Source of the DNA: Chitinophaga cymbidii
GTDB taxonomy: Bacteria > Bacteroidota > Bacteroidia > Chitinophagales > Chitinophagaceae
DNA length: 64,000 nt
NCBI RefSeq assembly: GCF_007992715.1
Contig: NZ_BKAU01000004.1
Span: 372,001-436,000 of the forward strand
Reading direction: 5' to 3'
In this document: positions 33,220-41,253 of the stretch, piece by piece
Layout: each line of letters starts with the position of its first letter
Numbering within the stretch: position 1 is the first letter of the stretch
The notes under the pieces: model-generated
Told to the model about the DNA's origin: nothing
Databases searched by the model: none
What the model saw: only the letters and a program-made list of their open reading frames with translations
Program-made: the position numbers and the translations under genes

Positions 33220-34497
33220 ATGTCTAACGCAGTAATCTCAATCATCCTTGGAGGGGGCGCCGGCACCCGGCTTTACCCGCTGACGCGGAGCCGTTCAAAG
33301 CCCGCAGTGCCTGTAGCCGGAAAATACCGCCTGGTGGACATTCCCATTTCCAACTGCCTGAACGCGGACCTGCACCGCATCTTTGTGCTGACGCAATTCA
33401 ATTCCGCATCGCTGAACAAGCATATCAAGAACACCTATCATTTTTCCCATTTCAGCAAAGCGTTCGTAGACATCCTCGCCGCCGAACAGACGCCGGACAA
33501 TCCCACCTGGTTCCAGGGAACGGCGGACGCGGTGCGCCAGACCCTGCGCCACCTCGAGAACTTCGAATTTGAATATGCGCTCATCCTTTCCGGCGACCAG
33601 CTTTACCAGATGGATTTCCGGGAAATGATACAGCACCACATAGAAAAGGAGGCGGACATTTCCATCGCCACCATTCCCGTACATGCGAAAGAAGCTACCG
33701 AGTTCGGCATCCTGAAAACGAATGAAGACAGCTTCATATCCGCCTTTATCGAAAAGCCGAAGAAAGAGCTGCTGCCGGACTGGAAGTCTGAGGTAAGCCC
33801 CGAAATGCACCGCGAAGGCCGGGAATACCTCGCGTCCATGGGTATTTACATCTTTAACAAACAATTGCTGTTCGACCTGTTGAGCAACCAGCCGGAAGCA
33901 ACGGATTTCGGGAAAGAGATCATCCCCAATTCCATCGACGCGCACAAAGTGCTCAGCTTCCAGTACGAGGGCTACTGGACGGACATCGGTAATATTTCCT
34001 CTTTCTTTGAAGCCAACCTGGGCCTGACGGACGATATTCCCCAGTTCAACCTGTTCGACGACAGCAAGACCATCTTCTCCCGCGCCCGCATGCTGCCGCC
34101 GGCGAAGATATCCGGCACCACGCTGGAAAAGACCGTGATCGCAGACGGCTGCATCATCAACGCCAGCCGGCTGGAAAGGTGCGTGGTGGGCATCCGTACC
34201 CGCATCGGGAAAGGCACCACCATCAGCAACAGCTACCTGATGGGGAACGACATCTACCAGACGCTGGACGAGATCAGCAACGCCCGCACCAAAGGCCGGC
34301 CGCCGATCGGCATCGGCGACCGCTGTTATATCAACAATGCGATCATCGACAAGAACGCCTGCATCGGCAATGACGTGCGCATCAACGGCGGCAAGCACAT
34401 GGAAGACGGCGATTTTGAAAAATACACGATAAAAGATGGCATTGTAGTTGTGAAGAAAGGAGCAGTACTGCCGGACGGATTCCAGTGCCTCGCATAA
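33220..34497 (+). CDS. glgC: Glucose-1-phosphate adenylyltransferase
   Basis: A 425-residue ADP-glucose pyrophosphorylase, the precursor-forming and usually regulated step of glycogen synthesis. The nucleotide-binding loop is ILGGGAGTRLYPLTRSRSKP. Other family features are GKYRLVDIPISNCLN, WFQGTADAVRQT, the ALILSGDQLYQMDF loop, FIEKPK, and a C-terminal left-handed beta-helix with hexapeptide repeats (CVVGIRTRIGKGTTISNSYLMG, IGDRCYINNAIIDKNACIGNDVRINGG). It follows glgA by 10 bp and precedes the GH130 gene by 50 bp. Confidence 0.96.
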   Translation: MSNAVISIILGGGAGTRLYPLTRSRSKPAVPVAGKYRLVDIPISNCLNADLHRIFVLTQFNSASLNKHIKNTYHFSHFSKAFVDILAAEQTPDNPTWFQGTADAVRQTLRHLENFEFEYALILSGDQLYQMDFREMIQHHIEKEADISIATIPVHAKEATEFGILKTNEDSFISAFIEKPKKELLPDWKSEVSPEMHREGREYLASMGIYIFNKQLLFDLLSNQPEATDFGKEIIPNSIDAHKVLSFQYEGYWTDIGNISSFFEANLGLTDDIPQFNLFDDSKTIFSRARMLPPAKISGTTLEKTVIADGCIINASRLERCVVGIRTRIGKGTTISNSYLMGNDIYQTLDEISNARTKGRPPIGIGDRCYINNAIIDKNACIGNDVRINGGKHMEDGDFEKYTIKDGIVVVKKGAVLPDGFQCLA

Positions 34498-34547
34498 GCG
34501 GGCCCGTTCGGTATTTTTCATCATACTGAATGCTTAAATGACCGGAT

Positions 34548-36011
34548 ATGAGATTGTCCATTGAACGACAGGCGATCAAAGTTGCACCTGATCTGAAAAG
34601 GGTGGTAGCGCGTTTTTTCTTTAACGGCGATGCGCGCGCAAAGGGGATCATCCTTAAAGTGCTGGAAATGACGGATGCGGAAGTGGATATAACGATCACG
34701 CCTATACTCCGTGATTTTTCCAAGCGGCACCGCAACATCACCAGGATATTTGAACGGCATGCGGAAAAGCTGAAAAACCTGTTCATCGCGCTGAAGATCG
34801 ATTATGCCGCTATCGACATGAAACGGCGGCTGCTCATCGGCTCATTTTTTACGAATGAATTTTCCATAGAATCGGCTGCCTTCTTCAACCCTTCCATCGT
34901 GGAGGATGTGGACCAGAGCGGGCTGGAAGAAGGGGAAAAACGCATCGTGCTCAGCTTCCGCGCGGTCGGTGAGGGCCATATTTCCTCCATCGTGTTCCGC
35001 CGCGGCCTGATTGACAAGTATAACGATATCTCTATCGTTCCGGCGGGGAATTATGTGGATGAGCCGGACATTATCCGCGATGCGGAATATCACAAGAATG
35101 TTTTCTTCCAGAACGCTTCGTCCATCAAGCTGCCGGATTCCGTGATCCGCGAAGTGAGCAACAGTCTTCCTGATACGTTTGAATACGTGGGGCTGAAGCG
35201 GGTGATCCGGGAGATGCAGCAGCGTTACCAGGTAGACCATCTGCTGAAGCGCAATCTTGAACGCCTGCTCTGGCTGGCGGATTCGTATTACGAGATCAAT
35301 TTTTCGCTGGACACGGATATCTCGGACCGGGTGATCTTCCCGTATTCCGACGCGGAAAGCCGCGGCATTGAAGACGCCCGCTTCGTGAAGTACACCGGCG
35401 ATACCAGCGGGGTCACCTATTACGCCACCTACACGGCATTCGACGGCGTGACCATTCAGCCGAAGCTGCTGCAGACGCGCGACTTCTACAACTTCAAGAT
35501 CATGCCCCTGTACGGTGAGGGCGCGCAGAACAAGAACCTCGCGCTCTTTCCCCGCAAGATCAACGGCAAATACGCCATGATGTCCCGCATAGACGGCATC
35601 AATAACTACATCATGTATTCGGACAAGATCAACATCTGGGAAAACCCCGAGATCCTGCAAACCCCCAAATATCCCTGGGAATTCGTGCAGATCGGGAACT
35701 GCGGCTCACCGATAGAAACGCCCGAAGGCTGGCTGGTGATCACTCATGGTGTGGGACCAATGCGTACTTACTGCCTCGGGGTCACGCTGCTGGACCTGGA
35801 AGATCCCACCAAGGAGATCGGCCGGCTGAAGGAGCCTTTGCTGGTGCCCAACAAGGATGAGCGGGAGGGGTATGTGCCGAATGTGCTGTATTCCTGCGGC
35901 GCGTTAATCCATAACGATGAGCTGGTGATCCCCTACGGCCTGTCCGACTACGCTTCCACCTTCGCCACCGTGAACCTGCAAAAGCTGCTGGAAAGGATCA
36001 AAGCCGGCTAA
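34548..36011 (+). CDS. GH130-family glycoside phosphorylase/hydrolase-like protein
   Basis: A 487-residue protein of the GH130 family (formerly DUF377), five-bladed propellers that phosphorolyse beta-mannosides, with some hydrolases. The signature is RGIEDARFVKYTGD (Glu275-Asp276-Ala277-Arg278), followed by YYATYTAFDG, KNLALFPRKINGKYAMMSRID, WEFVQIGNCGSPIETPEGWLVITHGVG and a final CGALIHNDELVIPYGLSD block. An N-terminal region (1-95) and a helix-rich insertion (about 195-245: VIREMQQRYQVDHLLKRNLER) are additional to the core propeller. It lies 50 bp after glgC, and its last 14 bp overlap the convergent GT4 gene. Mannan or manno-oligosaccharide turnover is the family-based guess; the substrate is not proven. 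Confidence 0.88.
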   Translation: MRLSIERQAIKVAPDLKRVVARFFFNGDARAKGIILKVLEMTDAEVDITITPILRDFSKRHRNITRIFERHAEKLKNLFIALKIDYAAIDMKRRLLIGSFFTNEFSIESAAFFNPSIVEDVDQSGLEEGEKRIVLSFRAVGEGHISSIVFRRGLIDKYNDISIVPAGNYVDEPDIIRDAEYHKNVFFQNASSIKLPDSVIREVSNSLPDTFEYVGLKRVIREMQQRYQVDHLLKRNLERLLWLADSYYEINFSLDTDISDRVIFPYSDAESRGIEDARFVKYTGDTSGVTYYATYTAFDGVTIQPKLLQTRDFYNFKIMPLYGEGAQNKNLALFPRKINGKYAMMSRIDGINNYIMYSDKINIWENPEILQTPKYPWEFVQIGNCGSPIETPEGWLVITHGVGPMRTYCLGVTLLDLEDPTKEIGRLKEPLLVPNKDEREGYVPNVLYSCGALIHNDELVIPYGLSDYASTFATVNLQKLLERIKAG

Positions 36012-37011
36012 GCACTTTCTCGTAGACCTTCACGTAATCGCTGACCATTTTTTGCATGCTGAATTGGGACAAGGCCCATTCGCGGCAGGTTTTCCGGTTG
36101 ATGTCCTTCAGCTGGTCTACCCGCTCCACGGCGTCTTTCAGGCTGCTGGCCAAGAATCCCGTTTCCCCGTCTTTCACCAGCTCGGGCATGGAGCCCCTGC
36201 GGTAGGCGATCACCGGCGTGCCGCACATCATGGCTTCCGCCACGCTCAGGCCGAACGGCTCTTCAAAGTGGATGGGGTGCAGCAGGGCCAGCGCCTTGCC
36301 CAGTAGGGCATTGCGCTCTGCGGGCCCGGCGGGGCCGATGTACTGTATCTGCTCGCCGTCGATAGAGGGCTGTACTTTCTCATGATAATATGCCTCGTCC
36401 TGTATGATCCCCGCCATGATCAGCCTTTTTTTATTCGCCTTCGCGATCTCGATGGCGTCGCAGGGCCCTTTGTCCGGGTGCATGCGGCCGAAGAACAGCA
36501 GATAGTCGTCCGGTGATTCACAAAAATCGAAGCCTGCCGGGTCGATGCCGTTGTAAACGGTAGCGGCATATTGCAGGCGCGGGCTTCTGTCCGAGTTACT
36601 GATCGACACATAATGCCCGATATCGTTGTAGCGCTCGTACACCGGGATGATCTTCTGCGAGGAGAAGCCATGGATGGTGGTTACTATGGGTGTGCGGACC
36701 AGCCGGGAATACGTCAGCGGCAGGAAATCGAAATGATTGTGGATGATATCATAGTCGTCCGCCTGCTCCATGAGGTAACTGATATGCATACACTCCATCA
36801 CCTTTGCGTCCTGCGTTCTGTCTTCTTCGTACCCTTCGGCGTACAGCGATTTCAGGACGCCGTGCGTATGCGAGCCGGAAGTGGCGAAGAGCGTCACTTC
36901 ACAGCCATGGCTTTCCAGGCCCTCCGCTACGTTGGAGGCCATTTGCTCCCAGGGGCCATAGTGCAGCGGAGGTGTCCGCCACGCTACGGGGGAGAGTATT
37001 GCTATTCGCAT
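35998..37011 (-). CDS. GT4-family glycosyltransferase
   Basis: A 337-residue GT-B transferase. The N-terminal domain begins MRIAILSPVAWRTPPLHYGP and carries the EGLESHGCEVTLFAT and IIHNHFD motifs. The C-terminal domain has LFFGRMHPDKGPCDAIEIA and the GT4 E-x7-E region HFEEPFGLSVAEAMMCGTPVIAYRRGSMPELV. No signal peptide or membrane segment is seen, so it works in the cytoplasm with a soluble nucleotide sugar. It is 5 bp downstream of the larger GT4 fusion gene on the same strand and overlaps the GH130 gene end-to-end by 14 bp. Donor and acceptor are unknown; with GH130 nearby a mannose donor is a reasonable inference. Confidence 0.92.
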   Translation of the reverse strand: MRIAILSPVAWRTPPLHYGPWEQMASNVAEGLESHGCEVTLFATSGSHTHGVLKSLYAEGYEEDRTQDAKVMECMHISYLMEQADDYDIIHNHFDFLPLTYSRLVRTPIVTTIHGFSSQKIIPVYERYNDIGHYVSISNSDRSPRLQYAATVYNGIDPAGFDFCESPDDYLLFFGRMHPDKGPCDAIEIAKANKKRLIMAGIIQDEAYYHEKVQPSIDGEQIQYIGPAGPAERNALLGKALALLHPIHFEEPFGLSVAEAMMCGTPVIAYRRGSMPELVKDGETGFLASSLKDAVERVDQLKDINRKTCREWALSQFSMQKMVSDYVKVYEKVLSRL

Positions 37012-37016
37012 GTGGA

Positions 37017-39302
37017 TCAGATGATTTTACTTACCATGCCGGCGGTGATGATCGTTGTTTTTTGCACCGGTTTTTCCTGCCGGGGTATGGCCATTTCGCT
37101 GCTTTTGAGCACGGCGAGATGGGAGATAAAGTAAGCCAGCGTGCTTTCCGCGCCCTGGTTGCGGTTCAGCCCATCTCTTTCCAGTCCGTCGCAGCAGCCG
37201 TGCGTTTCCGCGTCGTACAGGGAGATGCGGAGGGTGTTCTCACCGAGGAACCATTTATAGCAGGTGAACATTTTTTGCAGATAGAGGCGGTTGCCGGTCA
37301 CGGCATGCGCCTGCTGGTACAGCAGCACCATGGCCATGGTTTCGATGGCCTGCTGGTCGAACACCGGGCATTCGCCGCCTTCGGTGTACCAGCCTTCATT
37401 GCCCACGGGCGTAAAGTATCCCTGCTTCATGGTCACGCTTTCCAGGAAGGCCAGGCTTTCCAGCCCGATCTCTTTCCATGCGGCATTGCCGGTTACTTCC
37501 GCCGCATGCAGCAGGGCCAGGGGCAGAATACCGTTGTCATACGTCATGGTTTTTTCGAACCATTTCCATTGTGGTGTACGGTTGGTTTCCCATGCGTCCA
37601 GTATCGGTTTTACGAGGATGTTCAGCGCGGCGAACTTGCCTTCGTCTGACGGGCGGTAGTTGAGGTAATGGCATACGCCGATGATGGCGTTGGCGCGGCC
37701 GCGGAGGTATTCCAGCGAATCGAAGTGCTGGAAGGAGCGGTGGAACAATTCGGACGCGAACTCGCGGTAGGAGTTGTTGGGAGCGAAGCGGATGAGGTAA
37801 CCCAGCGCCCACACGGTGCGGCCGAAGGAATCTTCCGATCCCACTTCATCGAGGTACTGGCGGCTGAAGCTGAGGAAGTTCCGGAAGTTGCCGTCCGGCG
37901 TTTGCATGTAGTGAATAAAGCTCAGGTAGATGGGCAGCATGTCCTGCGCCTCCTTGCTCTTGCACATTTGCTGCGTCATCAGCACCATCATCAGCGCGCG
38001 TGAATTATCATCGAGGCAATACCCTTCCTTCAGGTTGGGAATGCCGTATTTAGCATGTTGCACGATGCCGGTGTCATCCGTCAGTCTTCGTACATGCGCC
38101 AGGTTGAGCGGCGGCATTTGGGAAGCGTCCGGCATCAGGCGGGTATTGTTCACCGCGGAACGTGGCGTGCTGTGTATCCGGTGCATCAGGTTCCGGTACC
38201 TGGCGCCGATGCGGCTCCACTGCAATTCCGAGCCATAACCGGCGGCCCGGCTGCGCAGCTCTTCCAGCGCCATTTCATCGTCCAGCAACGTGGTGATGAT
38301 GTCGCACAGCTCATGGTGCTGCGAGAAGCCGAACAGTTTTCCCCTTCCTTCGTCCAGCAGCTCGCTGGCGTACCAGTAGGGCGTGGAAAGCACGGCGGCG
38401 CCGGCTCCCAGGGCATAGGTGAGCGTGCCGCTGGTGATCTGCGCTTCATTGAGGTACGGCGTGATATAGATGGCGCTGTGGCGCAGGTAAGCGAACAGGT
38501 CGTCTTCTGACAGGAACTTGTCTACGAATATCACATGATCTTCCAGTCCCAGTTCCGTGATGAGGCCGCGCAGGCTTTCGCGGTATTCCTCGCCGGAGTG
38601 GCGCAATACCGCGGGATGTGTTTTCCCCGCCACCACGTAGACCGTATCCGGGTGTTTGGCGATAACGCCGGGCAATGCCTTGATCACCGTTTCGATGCCT
38701 TTGTTGCGGCTCAGCAGTCCGAAGGTGAAGAGCACTTTGCGGTGATGCATGCTTTCAGGCAGTTGCACGCCATCGGTCCGGAGATGATCGAAGTCCGGCA
38801 CGCCATGCGGAATGAGCATCAGCTTGTCTTCATTCACTTCATACAAGCTGGTGAGAAAGTTGATGGCCAGCTTGCTCATCACGATCACTTTCTGCGCATG
38901 TTTGGCGATCTCGCGCACCACGAGTTGTTGTGTGAACGAAGGCTCCCGCAGCACGGTATGAAATGTAACGACATAAGGCACTTTCAGCCGGTGGAGAAAA
39001 GGAAGGATGTATATGCCGCTCTCGCCGCCGAAAATACCGAATTCATGCTGCAAAACAACGATGTCCACACCGCTTGTATTCACATGGTCCGCCGCCGCAA
39101 TGTAATCCTGCATGTGCTGCTGGCGGACGGTAAACGTGACTTCCGGCGGATATTCATACGTCTGGCCTTCATCGTTCATGGCTATCACTGATACTTCCGG
39201 AACATTCGCACGATCCGCGGACACGGCGCGGATCAGGTTTTCGGTAAATGTTGCAATCCCACACTCCCGGGGAAAATACGAGGCTATATACGCAATCTTC
39301 AT
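37017..39302 (-). CDS. GT4 glycosyltransferase fused to an all-helical barrel-like domain
   Basis: A 761-residue two-domain protein, start chosen at 39302 (MKIAYIASYFPRECGIATFT) rather than 39326. The first half (about 1-380) is a GT4 transferase: VVLQHEFGIFGGESG, FTFGLLSRNKGIETVIKALPG, VYVVAGKTHP, and SGTLTYALGAGAAVLSTPYWYASELL at the E-x7-E position, where the usual acidic residues are partly replaced. The second half (about 395-755) is helical with repeated aromatic hairpins (CLDDNSRALMMVLM, WALGYLIRFAP, RANAIIGVCHYLNY, TYDNGILPLALLHAAE, ECPVFDQQAIETMAMVLL), as in an alpha/alpha-barrel glycosidase fold. It is the first gene of the two-GT operon. Confidence 0.85.
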   Translation of the reverse strand: MKIAYIASYFPRECGIATFTENLIRAVSADRANVPEVSVIAMNDEGQTYEYPPEVTFTVRQQHMQDYIAAADHVNTSGVDIVVLQHEFGIFGGESGIYILPFLHRLKVPYVVTFHTVLREPSFTQQLVVREIAKHAQKVIVMSKLAINFLTSLYEVNEDKLMLIPHGVPDFDHLRTDGVQLPESMHHRKVLFTFGLLSRNKGIETVIKALPGVIAKHPDTVYVVAGKTHPAVLRHSGEEYRESLRGLITELGLEDHVIFVDKFLSEDDLFAYLRHSAIYITPYLNEAQITSGTLTYALGAGAAVLSTPYWYASELLDEGRGKLFGFSQHHELCDIITTLLDDEMALEELRSRAAGYGSELQWSRIGARYRNLMHRIHSTPRSAVNNTRLMPDASQMPPLNLAHVRRLTDDTGIVQHAKYGIPNLKEGYCLDDNSRALMMVLMTQQMCKSKEAQDMLPIYLSFIHYMQTPDGNFRNFLSFSRQYLDEVGSEDSFGRTVWALGYLIRFAPNNSYREFASELFHRSFQHFDSLEYLRGRANAIIGVCHYLNYRPSDEGKFAALNILVKPILDAWETNRTPQWKWFEKTMTYDNGILPLALLHAAEVTGNAAWKEIGLESLAFLESVTMKQGYFTPVGNEGWYTEGGECPVFDQQAIETMAMVLLYQQAHAVTGNRLYLQKMFTCYKWFLGENTLRISLYDAETHGCCDGLERDGLNRNQGAESTLAYFISHLAVLKSSEMAIPRQEKPVQKTTIITAGMVSKII

Positions 39303-39461
39303 ATCTGATAAAATTTTTAGAATCATTCACAGGACAATTAATATTTGCAAATTAGTTGCCAGAAAAAATCGTTCAGAATTGGCACGCCCGTCATTTTGGC
39401 GGGCATAAAATGATAAATGGTAACATCAGGAAAAATGAAATATGTAATTTCAAACTTCAAA

Positions 39462-39490
39462 TTTGGTAACAAGCATTTGCCTTATCTTCG
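39462..39490 (+). promoter_or_regulatory. Candidate promoter of bshC
   Basis: TTTG (39462-39465) is followed after 17 bp by TATCTTCG (39483-39490), one mismatch from TAnnTTTG. Transcription would begin near 39497. This argues for the GTG at 39511 as the bshC start, because the TTG at 39463 would lie upstream of the transcript. Confidence 0.5.
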
Positions 39491-39510
39491 TGCATTCAAA
39501 TTTCGAGGAA

Positions 39511-41124
39511 GTGATCAATCATATACAGCCGGTTTTTAGTCATCATTATTTACCATTTGCCGATACAGGTTATTGTAGTCCTATCATAGCAGATTTTCTG
39601 GCGGCCCGCCCGCCGCTGCGGCCGTTTTACGCATATACGCCGGTTGATCCCGATTTCGGGAGGGCCATTGCGGAAAAATCAGCGCAGCCATTGCGCCGGG
39701 ATTTGCTGGCGGAGGCGCTGTATCAACAATACGGTAAAATCGAAATGAAGGAAGAGGTGCGGGCAAATATCGGCCTGTTACAGGCTTCGAACACTTTTAC
39801 CGTGTGTACGGCCCATCAGCCGAACATTTTTACGGGGTATCTCTATTTCGTCTACAAGATACTACAAACAATCGGTCTTTCCCGCGAACTGCAAATGAAG
39901 CATCCCGGCCACCACTTTGTGCCGGTGTATTATATGGGCAGTGAGGACGCGGACCTGGACGAACTGGGCTCCATCAACCTGAACGGTAAAAAACTGACCT
40001 GGAATACCGCGCAGACCGGCGCTGTAGGCAGGATGGACACGAAGGGACTGGAAGCGCTCATCGATCAGGTGGCGGACAGCATCGGTTATGCCCCTTTTGC
40101 TGGCGAATTACTGGAAATGCTGCGGAAAGCCTATCTCGGACATTCCAACGTTCAGGAGGCGACCCTGAGCCTTGTAAATGACCTTTTCGGGCAATACGGG
40201 CTGGTGGTGCTGATCCCGGACAGCCCGCTCTTCAAGCAACAGCTGATACCGGTGATGGAAGAGGAATTGTGGCAGCAAAGTTCCGCGGGAATTGTGGGAA
40301 GAACGATCGGCAAACTGGCAGAAAATTATAAGGTACAGGCCAATCCGCGTGAAATAAATCTTTTTTATCTCAAAGACGATCAGCGCGAACGCATTGTAAG
40401 GGATGGGGAATTGTGGAAAATCCTGCACACATCGTTGTCGTTCAATGGGGAACAGCTGAAAAAGGAATTGTACGAACATCCGGAACGCTTCAGTCCCAAT
40501 GTGATCCTCCGCGGCATTCTCCAGGAAACCATTCTTCCCAACGTGGCGTTCATCGGCGGGGGCGGGGAAGTGGCGTACTGGCTGGAATTGAAAGACCTTT
40601 TCCATCATCATAAAGTGCCGTATCCGGTGATACTGTTGCGTAATTCCTTCCTCTGGATAAAGCAGGAGCAGCAGCAGCGCCTGGCGAAGCTGGGCATTGG
40701 CGTGGAAGCGCTTTTTGAAGATACGGAGCTGCTGGTGAACCGCTTTGTTTTTGAACGCACGAATGCCGCACTGGTGCTGCGCGATGAATATGCGGCCGTT
40801 GAAAAGCTGTTTAATGAGCTGGAAGAAAAAGCCCGCTCGATAGATATTACACTGGTGGCTTCCGTCAATGCCGAGCGCAGCCGCGCCGTGAAATCCATCG
40901 GCAAGCTGGAGCACAAGTTCCTGCGCGCGGAAAAAAGAAAATTCGCCTGGCAGACGGACCAGATCAGGGCTTTGAAGGAGCAGTTGTTCCCCGCGGGTTC
41001 GCTGCAGGAAAGGAAAGAGAACTTCATGCCTTACTACGCGGAATACGGGCCTGCTTATTTCGAACATCTGCTGAAGGCGCTGCGGCCGGTCACTGATCAG
41101 TTCTGTGTGATCAGGGAATGCTGA
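39511..41124 (+). CDS. bshC: Bacillithiol biosynthesis cysteine-adding enzyme
   Basis: A 537-residue BshC, the last step of bacillithiol synthesis: it adds cysteine to glucosaminyl-malate. The family motifs are HHYLPFADTGYCSPIIADFL near the start, TVCTAHQPNIFTGYLYFVYKI, FVPVYYMGSEDADLDELG and AFIGGGGEVAYWLELKDLFHHH. The C-terminus has the long coiled-coil part and GSLQERKENFMPYYAEYGPAYFEHLL. The start is GTG at 39511, since the frame has no suitable ATG near the conserved N-terminus and a promoter sits just upstream. The last few codons lie inside a repeat that recurs twice downstream. It stands alone, divergent from the GT genes. Confidence 0.92.
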   Translation: MINHIQPVFSHHYLPFADTGYCSPIIADFLAARPPLRPFYAYTPVDPDFGRAIAEKSAQPLRRDLLAEALYQQYGKIEMKEEVRANIGLLQASNTFTVCTAHQPNIFTGYLYFVYKILQTIGLSRELQMKHPGHHFVPVYYMGSEDADLDELGSINLNGKKLTWNTAQTGAVGRMDTKGLEALIDQVADSIGYAPFAGELLEMLRKAYLGHSNVQEATLSLVNDLFGQYGLVVLIPDSPLFKQQLIPVMEEELWQQSSAGIVGRTIGKLAENYKVQANPREINLFYLKDDQRERIVRDGELWKILHTSLSFNGEQLKKELYEHPERFSPNVILRGILQETILPNVAFIGGGGEVAYWLELKDLFHHHKVPYPVILLRNSFLWIKQEQQQRLAKLGIGVEALFEDTELLVNRFVFERTNAALVLRDEYAAVEKLFNELEEKARSIDITLVASVNAERSRAVKSIGKLEHKFLRAEKRKFAWQTDQIRALKEQLFPAGSLQERKENFMPYYAEYGPAYFEHLLKALRPVTDQFCVIREC

Positions 41125-41253
41125 TCATCCCTCCGCTATTATCGCGCCGCGTACCGATCGGTTCTGCATGATCAGAAATGCTGATCACCGCGGCCGGTTA
41201 CCAATCAGTTCTGCTTGATCAGGGAATGCTGATCATCCCTCTGCTATCACCGC
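41082..41253. repeat. Triplicated GATCAG-rich repeat across two convergent gene ends
   Basis: Three related units begin at 41082, 41144 and 41190. Units 1 and 3 run GCGGCCGGT..., (G/A)ATCAGTTCTG, TGATCAGGGAATGCTGATCA, TCCCTC.GCTAT, and match closely over about 64 bp; unit 2 is shorter and more diverged. Each contains the inverted pair TGATCAG/CTGATCA. Unit 1 includes the bshC stop codon; unit 3 includes the stop codon of the FUSC gene. Confidence 0.8.

Noticed and set aside
37017..39302. Frameshifted fusion of two separate genes
   Set aside because: The frame is continuous across the junction, without stop or shift, and the second half has no start site of its own.
41082..41253. Repeat considered as a CRISPR array
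   Set aside because: Only three imperfect units, irregular spacing, coding sequence inside the units, and no cas genes nearby.
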